From NCBI GenBank assembly GCA_030142905.1, contig JASJOG010000002.1:6928501-6992500 (forward strand): DNA of 64,000 nt. The letters run 5' to 3'. Both the position numbers and the translations under genes were made by a program. Below the pieces are notes generated by a model, which did no database searches, had not been told where the DNA came from, and worked only from the letters and a program-made list of their open reading frames with translations. This document shows positions 1-11,764 of the stretch, in pieces. Each line of letters starts with the position of its first letter. Positions within the stretch are counted from its first letter, which is position 1. The stretch comes from Heliopora coerulea. Taxonomy: Eukaryota > Cnidaria > Anthozoa > Scleralcyonacea > Helioporidae.

Positions 1-658
1 TGGTACCCGGTGCTATCCACTGCTGAATTATTGGAAGGAGTGTAGCAGCATCTCTTTGAGGAACAGGAATAAGAAATCCCTTTTTCTCGATCGGATCATA
101 ACCACCAAAAACCCATTGCTCCTGGACACGATGGCCTCGGTTGTATTTTCTTCAGGCAAATAAGCTTTCGTCGATCTCAACCACTTTTCCCGGTCCTCCC
201 AGTTGCTCTGGATGATTTAAGAAATATTGAAAGCAGACATCTCTACAAAACTGCTTCCAGTCGATAATTGTATGTTCTCCACCAATTTCCAGTTCTTTCA
301 TTATTTGCTCCTGAGAGAACCCTCGAGTTGTGCCACAGTCAATGCTCCAAAAGTAGGTTAACCCGATGATTTGCCACAGGTGGGATTGCTCGAAGAAACT
401 TCCATTTGTAGTGCTAAACGTTCGTCTACATTCTGAGCAGCGCCAAGCAATTTGGTCAACAGCTCGACGGTATATGCCTTCTACGCAGCCCACATTGCAA
501 AAAGAGCAATCCATGCATTTTGCCAACAAGCCATACTGCCGACACCAGTCAACGGTCTCCCTCACGCGGTTATAAAATCTAACGCCAAATCGAAACAGTG
601 TCAAGGACTGAAACTCTCTTTCGTCAGGTAAATTGTGTTGAGCATTCGCGACCACCAT
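1..658 (-). pseudogene. Merlin-type (IS1595/ISXO2-like) DDE transposase, partial
   Basis: The reading frame starts at the ATG ending at 658 and runs leftwards off the window. Seen: a Cys-rich N-terminal part with CMDCSFC and later WRCSECRRTF, which resembles the zinc ribbon of IS1595/ISXO2 transposases; then GSFFEQSHL; then VVEIDESLF, which fits the first catalytic Asp of the DDE core. A TGA at 152-154 interrupts the frame, but the same frame continues to base 1 with RKYNRGHRVQEQWVFGG, so this is one gene with a nonsense change (CGA to TGA would explain it). Known: eukaryotic Merlin elements use this transposase family. The second and third acidic residues would lie outside the window. Inactive as read. 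A bacterial contaminant is unlikely, because the flanks are AT-rich and look like the rest of the window. Confidence 0.8.
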
Positions 659-2558
659 TGTACACCGTAAGAAAAATTAAAATTCCCGCCACACACAAAA
701 GAAATTAATTTTTTGTATTTTTTTATCCCCGGCCACTTAAAAATTAAGATTAATAATCGAGGCTTTTACAGGTATGTACTGCATTGGTTTCCAAACATAT
801 TTTTAAAAGACCAAACTTTTCTTCGACACTATTCATGTCTTGTGTGGATGTGGTCACTGTCAAACTTTTTATCATGTTTCTACGGTTTGCCGATTTCTTG
901 TTCAGTAATAACTGCATGCATTAATACGTAACCAAACAATGTTGATTTATTTTCTTCGGTCAAAGTTTTAAGCCACATTTCGCCTCAAGCAGATCGGTAC
1001 ACCAAGTCACGACAGAGAACATACGTTACACTGTAGCTTGCTATCTACTTAATGAACAAAACAGAATTACCGGCTGAATCTTTAAATCACTTTCAAAATT
1101 GTCTTGCGAATGTTACGCGTGAAGTGGGAAGCGACTTGACAGAAATTGACATGAGCTTTGGTAAACTTGGTCGATCACGAAACATACTCTCTGTAGTCGA
1201 TGGCATTCCGGGCTACTTTCTTAAGTTTTCATTCCCATTTGGCTCATCCTCAAACACGATACTTGGAAATCGAAGGAAATCTTACCTTTGGGTTGTTGTC
1301 GAATTATCGTTAAATTATTAAAACATTCGTACCCCCCGTTCAAAATTTAACAGACATGTTTAAGGTTGTGAAGGTCAAAAAACGTCGAATGAACCGAGGG
1401 CTCAAGACCGTAAAGTTTGTATCGCACTCGCATAGCAATCTAAGTAACGGGGATGTATTTTTTGGCTACAGTACTCTACGTTTTGAGTGAATGGGTGATA
1501 TCATGGTATCTCTATAATCCTCAGGTAATAAGCTTTCGATTGACATATAACTTATCTAAATTCAATGCATTTATACGGGTGAGGTGCGAAACTGCATTAG
1601 CGCCCTTTGAGCAACGTCAGAGTTGAAGCGTTTGTTTCTCCCATGAGACCTACTTTCCAGCCACCATAAAATCTGTCTGCCTTATCCTTATTTGAGAAAT
1701 TGTTTGGTGACGAGATTATCGATTTGGGGTAGTGAACGTAGGGAAGGCTGTCTTTCAAATAGATCCTTGTACAGATCCTTGCTTTCTTTTACATCATAGT
1801 TAACCGAACTGTAGATATGTTTTTGTAAATAATTTTTGAATAGTATTTAATTAATTGTTTGAGTTTTTCATAATGTAAAATGTTCAAAACTGATGGCTTG
1901 ATTCTGACTAGTGTAATCAAAATGACGGTAAATTCAAACACGCTATTGTCAACGTATCATTAAAAATGTACTTATTCTGTCTAAAGCGTCAACCTAAGTG
2001 TAAAAATTTATTTTTTTGGTTATCACTGACACTTTTTGTGTAATTTTTGTGTTAAAACACCCCTCCAGTTTCTACTTAGCATGTATATTTTGTTTTGGAC
2101 TCTGCCGAGATTGAAAATCCTGAAATACGGCTGGTAAATAGGGCCTGGGCACTGCCGGAAAGCCTGGTAAAGAGTTTTGGCTGACAGATGGTATAGATAA
2201 GACATGTTATTGTGAGGATAGACATCGCGTATAGAAGTCAGATCGACCTGTGTAATCATCAACTTAAGAGTGTTTAAACATTTGTGTATTTGAGTTGACT
2301 TCATTAAAGTAAGAGTAACTGGAGCGAATTCCTGTAGTTCTGGTGCTAAAGAACCTGAACGAGACTATCACAAGCAGTCTTGCCGAATCTATCTAGCAAT
2401 CTGCTCTAATCCCTCACCTCAAACTTTCAACCCCTAATCCCAAACATGGAATCTACACCAAACGATGTGCTGGTATCCACCATGAACAATACTAACATCC
2501 CAAAAAGAACTTCAAACAACACCAAGTAAATTTCGTCGGTCATCATGGTATTACAAGC
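659..2558. other. no gene recognised
   Basis: AT-rich sequence with only short frames (longest about 90 codons at 1052-1321, + strand, no recognisable motif). The first part probably belongs to the 5' flank of the Merlin element, but I did not find its terminal repeat. Confidence 0.5.
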
Positions 2559-2715
2559 TAATACCATGACGTGTAGGGAAGTGAGTTATTAAATGTGCCT
2601 TCAAGCCTCGGGAGGTTTGTGAAAGTCCCTCGGGCTAACGCCCTCGGCACGTCCCCAAACCTCCCTCGGCTTTCAGGGACATTTAATCACTAATTTCCCT
2701 CATGTCATGGTATTA
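2559..2715. repeat. 157-bp foldback MITE
   Basis: The ends form an inverted repeat beginning TAATACCATGAC (2559-2570) and ending GTCATGGTATTA (2704-2715). The similarity continues inward for about 40 bp with a few mismatches (AGGGAA, ATTAAATGT on both arms). The centre contains further self-complementary CCTCGG/CCGAGG pieces. The whole unit can fold on itself. No coding capacity. Confidence 0.7.
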
Positions 2716-3881
2716 CTTATAATAATCAAAAACTGTGATATTACTAAAGTAAACAGAAAATATAATTGATGAGTGAAAATTGTGAAATTTCAAATGAGTC
2801 ACTCAAAATATTAGTAGATAAGGCAATCACCAATGAACAGACGGAGGCGTATAGTGCAGCGGGGTGAGGGGAGTATGACACCCCCTCACTTTTTGGTTAA
2901 CTGGTCGGTAAAACGCGAGTCTGTCGGTAAAGCACGACTTCCGTCGGTAAAGACCGTTGGTAAAACCGGAAATCGGGAAAGCCGTGTAACTTATACCTGT
3001 CGTCGAGTAATCTGTTCGTGTTTTCTGATTATAAAAATTCACAGTTGGGAGAATTGACTTTATTGAAAATCGAAACTATTCTAGACATTACCGGGCTGAA
3101 AAAAGTTAAATTTAGTTGGCAATCAAGCCGTATGATTAGGCCGACAGCTGAAACTGAAAAACACTTGGGAAATGTGGATAAACCATCTTTCCTTCCGGTT
3201 TACGCAATGGGTAAACGCGTAAAAAGTTTTCCCAAGATGGGATCTTTTGTGATCTTATATCTTTTCCATCACACCTACATCTTTCCCACGGATGGTTTCA
3301 ATTTCGTGATATCAGTTTCCGACGTTTTTCACGATCTGATAGTCTGATTCCACATTTAAACTGTAAGTCATCAAGTCGGGAACATGCCTTCAAAAGAGCA
3401 TACGAACCGATACAAGAGAACATATAACAACAGCATCGAGTGTTTAAACATACTGCATGCATGATTATGTTCAAACATTCAATGTAAGTTTACAAAATAT
3501 GTTTAAAGCTATTGTAAACTGGTACTTCGATTAAGTTCCAAAATAGTACTTTCTAAAAACGTTCGAAAATTAAAAACGGATAAGTTTTTTTTACAAATTT
3601 GTAGTAGCAGTTTTGTCTTGATCACTTGATCACTTGACCACTCAGTATGTCACTTTACTATCTCGGCGTACGCACTCCCGAATCCTGACCAACTGGGAAT
3701 AAACGGATCGGTGATCTCTTCGACCCTACGCTTTGAATTTATTTCCGTCGGTAAAATGAGGACTGGATAGTACACCCCCAACTCAAAATGGTCGCGGTAC
3801 GCCACTGTGAACAGAAGTCCTGGAAATATATACTGCAATGCTTGAGTTGAAAATGATTTGCACATTTTGTGTTCCTGATCT
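2716..3881. other. no gene recognised
   Basis: Only short frames on both strands. The stretch 2860-2990 repeats GTCGGTAAA-like words several times, suggesting another degraded repeat. No exon-like block with good splice sites was seen. Confidence 0.4.
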
Positions 3882-4164
3882 CAGTGGAAGATCCAAGGGG
3901 AGGGTTCAGAGGGTTTAACCCCCCCCCTTGAGCTACCAAACAATGAGGTAATTCCTTGCCATAGTCTCCATGTTTACGTGATAAACTTTATTTGCACTTT
4001 CTTTTTTTGTATTGTGCGCACCATTTTATTGAAAAAGGAACCACCAATCTCTTAAAAACCTAGAATAGCCAATGGCCTGGTTAACCACACTCCTCAAAAA
4101 CCTGGAATTGAACCACACCTGGCATGGCAAATCCCCCTCCTGCAAAATCCTAGATCCACCACTG
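3882..4164. repeat. hAT-like non-autonomous element
   Basis: The left end CAGTGGAAGATCCAAGG and the reverse complement of the right end, CAGTGGTGGATCTAGG, match at most positions. CAGTGG...GGATC ends are typical of hAT-family MITEs. No 8-bp target duplication could be confirmed, so the limits are approximate. Confidence 0.5.
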
Positions 4165-4206
4165 GACCCCCGTCAGAATAAGATGAAATATGTTTTCTTT
4201 CTGATT

Positions 4207-4272
4207 ACTGTTGTTTGTTTGTTTATTTATTTATTTATTTGTTTATTTATTTATTTATTTATTATTTATTTA
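4207..4272. repeat. (TTTA/TTTG)n microsatellite
   Basis: About 16 units of TTTA with scattered TTTG. The ORF that crosses it is an artefact of the repeat. Confidence 0.9.
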
Positions 4273-5178
4273 CCAAATTATCTCCTGACCAGTGGCGGCG
4301 TGGCCCACTGGGACACCGAGACATTTCCCGATGGGCCCCATGAGTTTGTAGTGTGTAGGCCCCAATGATTTGTTAGCAGAAGGCCCTTATGTGAAGCGTT
4401 ATGTTGGGTGCAAAAACAACATAAACAAGACGTTTTGTGTAGAGTTAAAATTTAAAACTCCTGCAGCGGGTCACTTTTTAATCATCTACATTTTATTATC
4501 AACACATGTCATTATAGACGCATTTCATGAAGTCTGTTGTTTCTTCTAAGTTTTTATCTTAGTGAGTTTAAGGTTTTTGCATCTACAATTCACATCGTAT
4601 TCTTATTGGCAGCAGTCTCCTCACCCCCACCTTACACCCCCTGCTAAAATTGAACCCTAAGCAAATCATTTGCCTGCCCCTATTGAGAGCCACGTCGTCG
4701 TTGCTCTTGACTTACCTTGTACAATGATCAAAATAAAGATAAAATGAATTGAAAAAAAATGAGTTGTCTCTATTCCTAGTTGACACACTGTAATGGAAGC
4801 ATAGTGAGATTGCTTTGATATGACAAATTCTGAAAGGTGTAAGCTCTGCACAGATGTCTCGTCTGGACACTCTTCAGTTGCAACTATCCCATTTAATCAG
4901 GAAAGAACTGACAGTTAGTACAAAGGTTCAACAGAAACCGTTTTTCTGCTGACGTGCAATGAGATCGGACATTTTAATGCAATTATATTCCCCAATATTC
5001 CATGAAACTAAATACCAATTTAATTTAAATGCAATTTACAACAAGTTGATTCTGTTCAATCAACAGTTTCCCCAACGTCCCTCAATAGGGGTCTTTCGCT
5101 CTGGCTGGACCTTCATAGTTGGACCTCTGGTTGGACCTCTTGTTGGACCTAGTGCACATATATACCTGCAGGTTACTT

Positions 5179-5466
5179 GTTCCATCTGTTCTAAAACGCT
5201 TCCGTCAGTTCCAAATTTTAGAATAACGCTTTGACGCGTAGCCAGATTAAGCTGGGCAATTTGGCCCTTAGAAAGTTTTTCCCTGAAAGCTGGGGGGAAG
5301 TTGGTCAAAGTTTTAGGTTAGCATTAGGGTTAGGATTAGGGTTTGGATTAGGGTTTGGTTTAGGGTAAGGTTGAGGTCAGGTTGCTCAGATTACAATCTG
5401 GCCACGCTTCAAAGCGTTATTCTAAAATTTAGAACTGACGCTTTAAGTGTATTAGAACTGGTGGAA
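5179..5466. repeat. Inverted repeat with telomere-like TTAGGG units in its loop
   Basis: Two arms of about 75 bp (5179-5254 and 5394-5466) are complementary with some mismatches. Both contain AAAGCGTTATTCTAAAATTT or its complement. The loop at roughly 5310-5372 holds degenerate TTAGGG/TTTAGGG-type units (GGGTTAGG, ATTAGGGTTTGG). Just upstream, 5117-5150 repeats TTGGACCTC three times. No gene. Confidence 0.7.
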
Positions 5467-5857
5467 CAGCTGTGTAGTTCCCCTGTTTATAGGCATGACC
5501 AGTGTATTCGATTATTTGGCTTTGAGGTGAATGTTATACACAATGTGTATGTGCGAACTTGGTGATGTTGCGGACACGTTCTGAAGTGCCTGTAGACAGT
5601 ATGGATCCGTAGTAACTGATTTTAGCTGTTGCAGTATTCCAGGGCTTCAGGCTTTGTGACTTGTCTAGAACACGTACTGTGACCAAGGCAAAGCTAAATA
5701 AAGTAAAAAAGAGATAAAAGCAATAAACTGTAGCCTCAAAGTTATGCATTGTTGAAATCATCAGCTAAATAATGAATACATTTTATATCACTAGAACGCC
5801 GAAGATGGCTGTAGTGGATTTAAACTTTTCCGTAGTTTCGTAACAGCACGATAGTAG

Positions 5858-5989
5858 TCAGACATTTCAAATAAGCGACAAATTTTTTAATTGTAAACAT
5901 GTTTCGGCATACTTGTAAACATGTTTCGGCATAAGTATGCCGAAACATGTTTACAATTAAAAAATTTGTCGCTTATTTGAAATGTCTGA
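5858..5989. repeat. Perfect 57-bp palindrome arms
   Basis: Arms 5858-5914 and 5933-5989 are reverse complements without visible mismatch. The 18-bp loop (5915-5932) repeats the inner end of the left arm (GTAAACATGTTTCGGCAT), so the loop looks like a slipped copy of the arm. The words CATGTTTCGGCAT resemble terminal regions of Penelope-like repeats. Confidence 0.85.
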
Positions 5990-7640
5990 TTTAAACTTTT
6001 ATTATTTAATGATTGGGAAGGTTTTCAAAAGAGATTGCTTTAGGACATTTTGTTGTACCATTATGGCTGGCCGTCGGAAATTCAAAGGATTCATTCTGTT
6101 GACAGACATTGAAGACAAGTCATCTCACATGGTGTTTGCTGTTGACAGCCTAAACCAAGAAAGTAAACATTTCTATGCATGTAATTTCAAACTTTTTTCC
6201 CCAAAAACAACCGTCAATTCTTAAGCCTACCCAAAACTATACTTTGTGTATGACACAAGGTTACACTGCCTTAATTTCATTATGCTATAGTATACTGCTG
6301 TAACTTTTCGTCAAATCATATATAGAAAAGTTTATGACAAAGATAAGACGATCACTCAGAATATGTAATGTTACTGTTCTGGTAATTCTGTCAAAACTTC
6401 AAAGTATTAAACTAAATTGAATCCATAATCAGGCATTTTGCTTGGTTTTCTTTTCATCACTCCGAAATATGTATTAATAAAAAATCGATACAGCAATCGC
6501 AATCTACTCAAGATTATGCCGTGAAACCCTTTCGTCTCTTTTTAAGATCGATTCGAGAATACATTTTAATTAGGAATGTTTGCCTGGTCATGCTGACTAG
6601 TTACTTCACCCGAGAGACAAAAAAAATTAAGTGCACATTTATCACACTGACGGTATGAAGCAACTACTAGAATATTCAGACCTCGAAAAACAATATGTAA
6701 TCAGGGAAATTGCAGAAAGATAAATTATTTTTTGCACAATGTTTCGTGAGGAAACTCGTACTACTCGGCTTTGACAGTCTTGACATAAAAAATTAGCCTT
6801 TTTAAGTTATTGCTTGAAGAGATCTGGCAAAAGGAAGGTTAAAAGCACACTTGCGCAGTTACAGGGTCCTTTCATAAAAGGGTTTCTTTTTTTGTTGTTG
6901 AAACAGTTGAATGGTTTTGTCCTTGCATAAAGGTTCAGTTTCTCAACAAAAAATCGAGTGATTATCATGTACGTCGGACAGTGTAGAGAAAATAAAGGAT
7001 ACGTTATCCCGGTATAATAAATTAAGTTTTTCGATGAAGGAAGAAAACATTGTGAAAATCTGTTTACAAAACTTGCCAGCAAAATGGTCCATTGACGGCC
7101 GCCGTTTCCACTAAGTAGGAGCGTTATCACTCAACCACAATGCATAGTAACTTTGCCTACAAGGATGAAGATTCGTTAGATTAGAATACAGTTGTTTGTA
7201 GCTCTGCAGTTACTCTACTCATTTGCAGTAGGAAGCCTAGGAGCGATCGTGCCGTCTAGACAAATACTGCGGTGTAGCAGACTATTATTGACTTTAACGC
7301 ACCGACAGAGTTGCGGATCCAGGTAGCCATGCTGCTGCAAGCCTGTTACATATCGGAACTATACCCTCATGACGTCACGAGACTGCGGAGGTAATGAGCT
7401 ATTGAGCCATGGAGGCTTGTTGAATTTAAAGGGGAACAGTTGAGATACGTTTGGGTAAGGATCCAGTTAGAAATGGAATAATAGTGAAAGGAAGTTTAAA
7501 CGTTTCGTTAAATTACATTTAAATTTGGGGCCATTTTTTGTTGTGAAAGGTGAAGAAAATTGGCCTCTTATTTTACAGTGTTCCTTTCGGGCTTTTGTCA
7601 GATGTAACTTCATTGCGTGTTGATCTTTTTTTTTTTTTAA
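5990..7640. other. no gene recognised
   Basis: A frame at 5982-6224 (+) encodes about 80 residues, starts inside the palindrome and has no known motif. The rest contains only short frames. No repeat with clear ends was found. Confidence 0.4.
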
Positions 7641-7652
7641 ATTTTTTTTTAG

Positions 7653-7813
7653 AAAGCTACCTTAACAAAGAATCATCTTGCGAAGCAGATGACATCACAT
7701 TACAAGATGGGAATAGTGGATCAAAAATGGAATCAACACTCAGAAGTACGGAAAAAGAAATTTGGGTTTTCCTTGCTTTTCTGTTAATTTTACTTTTATT
7801 GTCTTGCATGTAA
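7653..7813 (+). CDS. Putative terminal exon of a tail-anchored membrane protein
   Basis: A long T-rich tract ends in an AG acceptor at 7651-7652. The open frame then encodes about 53 residues: an acidic, polar part (ESYLNKESSCEADD and on) followed by one hydrophobic segment, WVFLAFLLILLLLSCM, which ends directly at the TAA at 7811-7813. An AATAAA polyadenylation signal sits 3 bp after the stop (7816-7821). A single hydrophobic segment at the extreme C-terminus is the layout of tail-anchored proteins of the ER or outer mitochondrial membrane; that is inference. The exon enters in a phase needing one base from the previous exon. I do not recognise the protein and found no upstream partner exon. 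It could also be an alternative 3' end of the gene whose exons lie at 8810 and 10233. Confidence 0.45.
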
Positions 7814-8809
7814 CAAATAAAATATATAAAAACTATTCTTATCAACTCGAAGCCCAACCTTGGTTGGCGCTGTCACCAATTTGAGTTCCGTTTGGTGGCT
7901 TATGCAATTGAAAATGTACAGCAGATTGTACTGAAACCTCGATTAAGTACCTCAATTTCTTGTGAATGATCATAAGTCTTTAAATATTTGTTGTGTAATT
8001 TCATTCCTACCACCTCGTAGTTTTGAGGAGATAAGACTTTGAAGTCATAGTAAACTGTATGATAACTGGAAAGCTACCGGTATCTGGTCAATTTTTCATG
8101 TCAGTTTTATTAGTCGAGTCTACCCGTCAAAGTTGAACTCTTTTATTAGGGGCATGGTTGACTCATTTTGATTGCGGGGTGTCCAACTTAATTTACCCGA
8201 ATATTGTATAACCTCAAAAATTTCCGGAATTTAATTTGATGCACGTTCAGGACATGTCAAGTGTAGCCTCACTCAGCTCATCCCTAATAAGTAAATTAAA
8301 TGTAAACCAGTATCCAGGAGTGGTTTTGTCCTACCTTACGAAACCAAATTTTACCCGAAATTCGATGCTCCGACTACCCATTTTTGCCTCAATTTTTTGT
8401 TTCTTCACAAACATTGAGGTGTGTGTAACACACCCCCCACACACCCTCAAAGAATAACCGCCTGCCTTTTATCGACAGGTGCTTGGAACCATGCAAATCT
8501 TCAGGATCATATTTAGTCCTTCAATAGAGATGATCTTTGTACATAAAAATCGCTTTAGTTCAGCAAGTCCTTAATTTTCAGCAATATTTGATGCTTTAAC
8601 TCGAAATGGTTATGTGTTGACCATATAATTGAATCCCTGTTTATCAGTGGTCATAGGCCCTGAATCTCCCTAAAATAGACAACTGCGCTGAAAAACAAAC
8701 ATGTATGTCTGTTTGGGTCTTTTTTTTATTTATATTTTATTTGACTACGCGGAAATGTTAAACCCGATTGTTTAGTCACAGATTATTTCGTCTCTTTTTT
8801 CATATTTAG

Positions 8810-8861
8810 AACTTGGCCAAGGTACGAAAATGTTATTGATGAAGTGGATACAGCCATTTGG
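8810..8861 (+). CDS. Putative internal exon, unrecognised protein
   Basis: A pyrimidine-rich tract and an AG acceptor (8808-8809) precede 52 nt that end at a strong donor (GG|GTAAGC). In one frame it reads TWPRYENVIDEVDTAIW with no stop. It enters needing two bases and leaves in phase 0. The next plausible exon is at 10233. The exon call rests on splice sites and protein-like composition only. Confidence 0.4.
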
Positions 8862-9416
8862 GTAAGCAGATGGCTGTCTTTCCCTAATAAATATTCTTGC
8901 ATTAACTAATTTATAATAGAATTAATAGATTAATTGAATTAATTAATAGAATTATTGAATTCTTATATATATTATTATATATATTAAATACATCATATAG
9001 GATAATTAATTAATAGAATTAATGGAAGGTTAATTCCTCTTTAATTATCATTGCTTGAGATAGTTTGGAGGTTTCTTTCCTGTTGAATTCACCGTTTAGC
9101 TAGTTTTTGAACCTTGTACATTCCCATTTCCATTGTATAAAAAGCTGCCCGTTGCCAATGGCCTCATAATTTTCCAGTGGAAGGTGGGTGTCACTTCTCG
9201 TAGCCCTGGGTTTTAGTCATTGAGGATAAATGTGTGAATTTAATTACGCATAATTAAGTACGCTTTAACTCTTTGCCGGCGGAATAATTTTACTGGTCAA
9301 GGAAAGAGTACCCGCATGTAAAGAGTGATAAACCATCTCAATAAACTCTTTGCAGGTAGGATAAGACTTCTATTATTTTACTCTGGCTAACATCAGACGA
9401 TTTTACTCGTCAAACA
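8862..9416. other. Intron with AT-rich palindromic tract
   Basis: Bases 8895-9025 are almost only A/T, built from TTAATTAATAGAATT-like words and TATATATTATTATATATA palindromes. No coding potential. Confidence 0.5.
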
Positions 9417-10029
9417 CTGACGTAGCCAGCCCGTTGGTTTTGAGCGGACACAAGCACATAGCTATCAATTTACCGAGGGAAATGACAGCCGAGCAAGAAG
9501 TGCAAACTTTCAGGACAGTGCGAAGACACGGCCCAGTAGAAGTTTATGAATTCTTGGCTCTCTGAAATGGTCTTTCCTGCATTTTAAGAGCAACTTTGCC
9601 CAGATCTGACCGAGCTGTTCCTCAGGAACCCACACCATGCACTGTTAGTGAAAATATTTCTGTTGCACATCAAGGTCATAAATTAAAATCAGTACTACAC
9701 CTTTTGCTGTTCATTACCAGGAAATATGCTATCATCAACGCCAACCTCAAACTCATTAACCCAGAAATACATTCATTTTATTCAATCGATATTCATTAGC
9801 GTAGATGGGCAACCATTGGCATCAAAGAGTATTCTATAGCGCCAACAGACGACCATTAACCCTATTCTACTATACGTTAGGGATAATAAAATTTCAATTA
9901 GGCAAGATATTTTTCTTTGCTGGTAACGAACAGCAAAAGATGTAGTTGCGTGGGATATCCAGTGACGTCATTCACGTGCGTGATTGGCGGGCACGTGCCC
10001 GGCTAGGCCCGGCCTTGGATACGCCACTG
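9417..10029. repeat. ~610-bp non-autonomous DNA element
   Basis: The left end reads CTGACGTAGCCAGCC. The right end is GGATACGCCACTG, whose complement starts CAGTGGCGTATCC, giving a short imperfect inverted terminal repeat. Parts of the same family recur at 35,031-35,303 (left part), 36,430-36,580 (left part, inverted) and 36,645-36,735 (right part, GACGTCATTCAC and GGGCACGTGCCCGG). Recurrence supports a dispersed repeat; the exact ends are my estimate. Confidence 0.6.
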
Positions 10030-10232
10030 TCGTCAAGGGGAAAGCGCCCGCAGGGCAAGAGTTAATCATGCACTTCGAAGGGTGATGAAAACTTCATCAA
10101 GAGTTTCGTATAACCACATTCTGGTAATAAATGTCGTCACAGATTTGGTGTTATAGTCAAAATTCTTACTCAAATCTACTTTTGGATTTGACCAAATTAA
10201 TTCTTCCCTGTTCTCTTTTCCTTTGTAGAGAG

Positions 10233-10376
10233 AGCGAGGCGTTTGAGGCATTTTGCCCCTCGAGACTTGATGAAATTTTAAAGCAAGCCCTCGAGCTCGA
10301 ACAGAACCTCGCGGAACAGAAGGAATGTTTAAAAAACAGGCTCAATGCAGTTTCTAGGACCCTTCAGATATCTTGA
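10233..10376 (+). CDS. Putative terminal coiled-coil exon, unrecognised protein
   Basis: After a pyrimidine tract and the AG-rich acceptor around 10,227-10,232, the frame encodes SEAFEAFCPSRLDE, then a Leu/Glu/Lys/Gln-rich segment (LKQALELEQNLAEQKECL), and stops at TGA 10,374-10,376. Heptad-like spacing of Leu suggests a short coiled coil at the C-terminus. Three AGs in a row make the acceptor ambiguous: use of the last one (exon from 10,233) keeps the frame with the 8810-8861 exon (phase 0), while the first one (10,229) would need a different upstream phase. I do not recognise the family. Confidence 0.5.
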   Translation, partial: SEAFEAFCPSRLDEILKQALELEQNLAEQKECLKNRLNAVSRTLQIS

Positions 10377-10713
10377 GAAAGAAAATGAGTTCGTCATTTT
10401 CTGCCTCATCAGGTGCTCCATATTAAAATGTCATGCGTGACAAATATTACTTATTGTTAACTTGAATACAAACAGGTGTGACATTATTGGGTCAGTTGTT
10501 ATGCCATAGAACCAGTATGAAAATACATTTGAACCAAAAGCCAGTTAAACATAAATTGAGACTTGCCTCGTAAACTTCGAAGTTATTACTAGCTGTTATG
10601 TTCAACTCCACATTGCGAAGGCTTTGAAAATACACGGATAGTGATGTTACATGGGGGCTGTAAAATTCTCACTTACACTGCATAACCATAACCATAACTG
10701 AAACGACAAGACT
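10377..10713. other. 3' flank, no gene recognised
   Basis: The 3' UTR of the coiled-coil exon presumably lies here; no canonical AATAAA was obvious close to the stop. Confidence 0.35.
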
Positions 10714-10904
10714 AAAGAACTGTTTACACGCGTAATTCTTCTTGCGATTTTTCTCATTCTGAAGCATGCGATTGAGTAAACAACTCACCAAGGTATTATA
10801 CAGTGTGGCTTTGGACAAATGAACCGCAAGCCAATCCACTCGATCGCATTTGTCAGGATGCGAAAAATCGCAGCAAAAATCGCCCGTGTAAACAGCCCTT
10901 AAGG
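10714..10904. repeat. ~190-bp MITE, TIR GGGCTGTTTACACG
   Basis: The ends are AACTGTTTACACG (left) and CGTGTAAACAGCCCTTAAGG (right), an inverted repeat. Inside are GCATGCGATTGAGT and TCGATCGCATTTGTC, also roughly complementary. Two further copies of the family lie at 19,575-19,776 and 37,053-37,240. Confidence 0.75.
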
Positions 10905-11564
10905 CACCGTAGACATACGCCAAATCTGTAAAACATTTGTGAAATGTGTTTATTGTGGTAGACAAAAACACTACGAATACCTAAGGTGTCGTTGGTAACA
11001 ACGACGTTGGGTCCCATACACACGATACGATTATTGCACACGATTACTCACCCTGGCGTATGCAGTTAACTCTCAAAGGCACAATTCCTGCTTGCTATTT
11101 GCTCACGAATGTTACGATACTTCCTGAAGACTCTTGTGACTGAATTGCATACGTCAGGGCGAACAATTGTATGTCACAATCATACCATGTATAGATCAGG
11201 CCTAATGATCAGCCGCATAATAACTGTGTCCTGATCTATCAAAGCTCCTGATTTCAGATTTTTTTAATGTTTTTTTCCTTTTTACAATTCACAGCCTGTT
11301 ACTTCCGCAGTATCATGCTCCTTCATCATGAAATATTATTCGCCAATGTTTGGCTTGTTGGCGAATACCATTCCATACTACAAGTCTCACAATCTCCCTT
11401 GGTTAAAAATGTTCTGCTCATATTTTGATTATAAGTCAAAATTTACAAGTATGTGAATTACCTAAATTCGTCAAATCTGCTTGAAATCGTCTTTACCTTC
11501 TTTTTTTGGTTAAATAACCAAAACAAGTCTTCTTCGTGGAACAAAACAAACCATCACGTATTAA

Positions 11565-11764
11565 GCCTGGTTTCCATGTAATCGCTGTCATCGCTGTCAT
11601 CGCTGTCATCGTTGTGATCGCTCCAAAAAAGTTACTCAGCGATGGTAGTGATCATATGGAAACCATGAACTTAACGGTCGTAGTGATCTTTGCGATCGCC
11701 GAGTTAATTCTTTTGAGCGATCACAACGATCACGGCGATCGTAGCGATTATATGGAAACCAGGC
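11565..11764. repeat. 200-bp MITE with TTAA target duplication and ATCGCT repeats
   Basis: TTAA flanks both sides (11,561-11,564 and 11,765-11,768). Inside, inverted ends GCCTGGTTTCCATGTAATCG and its near-complement surround tandem ATCGCTGTC and GATCACNNCGATC units. TTAA duplications are typical of piggyBac-type integration, so it could be mobilised by a piggyBac-family transposase; that is inference. Confidence 0.75.

Noticed and set aside
1..658. Bacterial IS1595 contamination
   Set aside because: Merlin elements of animals carry this transposase family; flanks are typical of the window.
1052..1321. 89-codon + strand frame as a gene
   Set aside because: No motif, no repeat relation, no splice or promoter support.
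5310..5372. Chromosome end (telomere)
   Set aside because: The units are degenerate, short and inside an inverted repeat with ordinary sequence on both sides.
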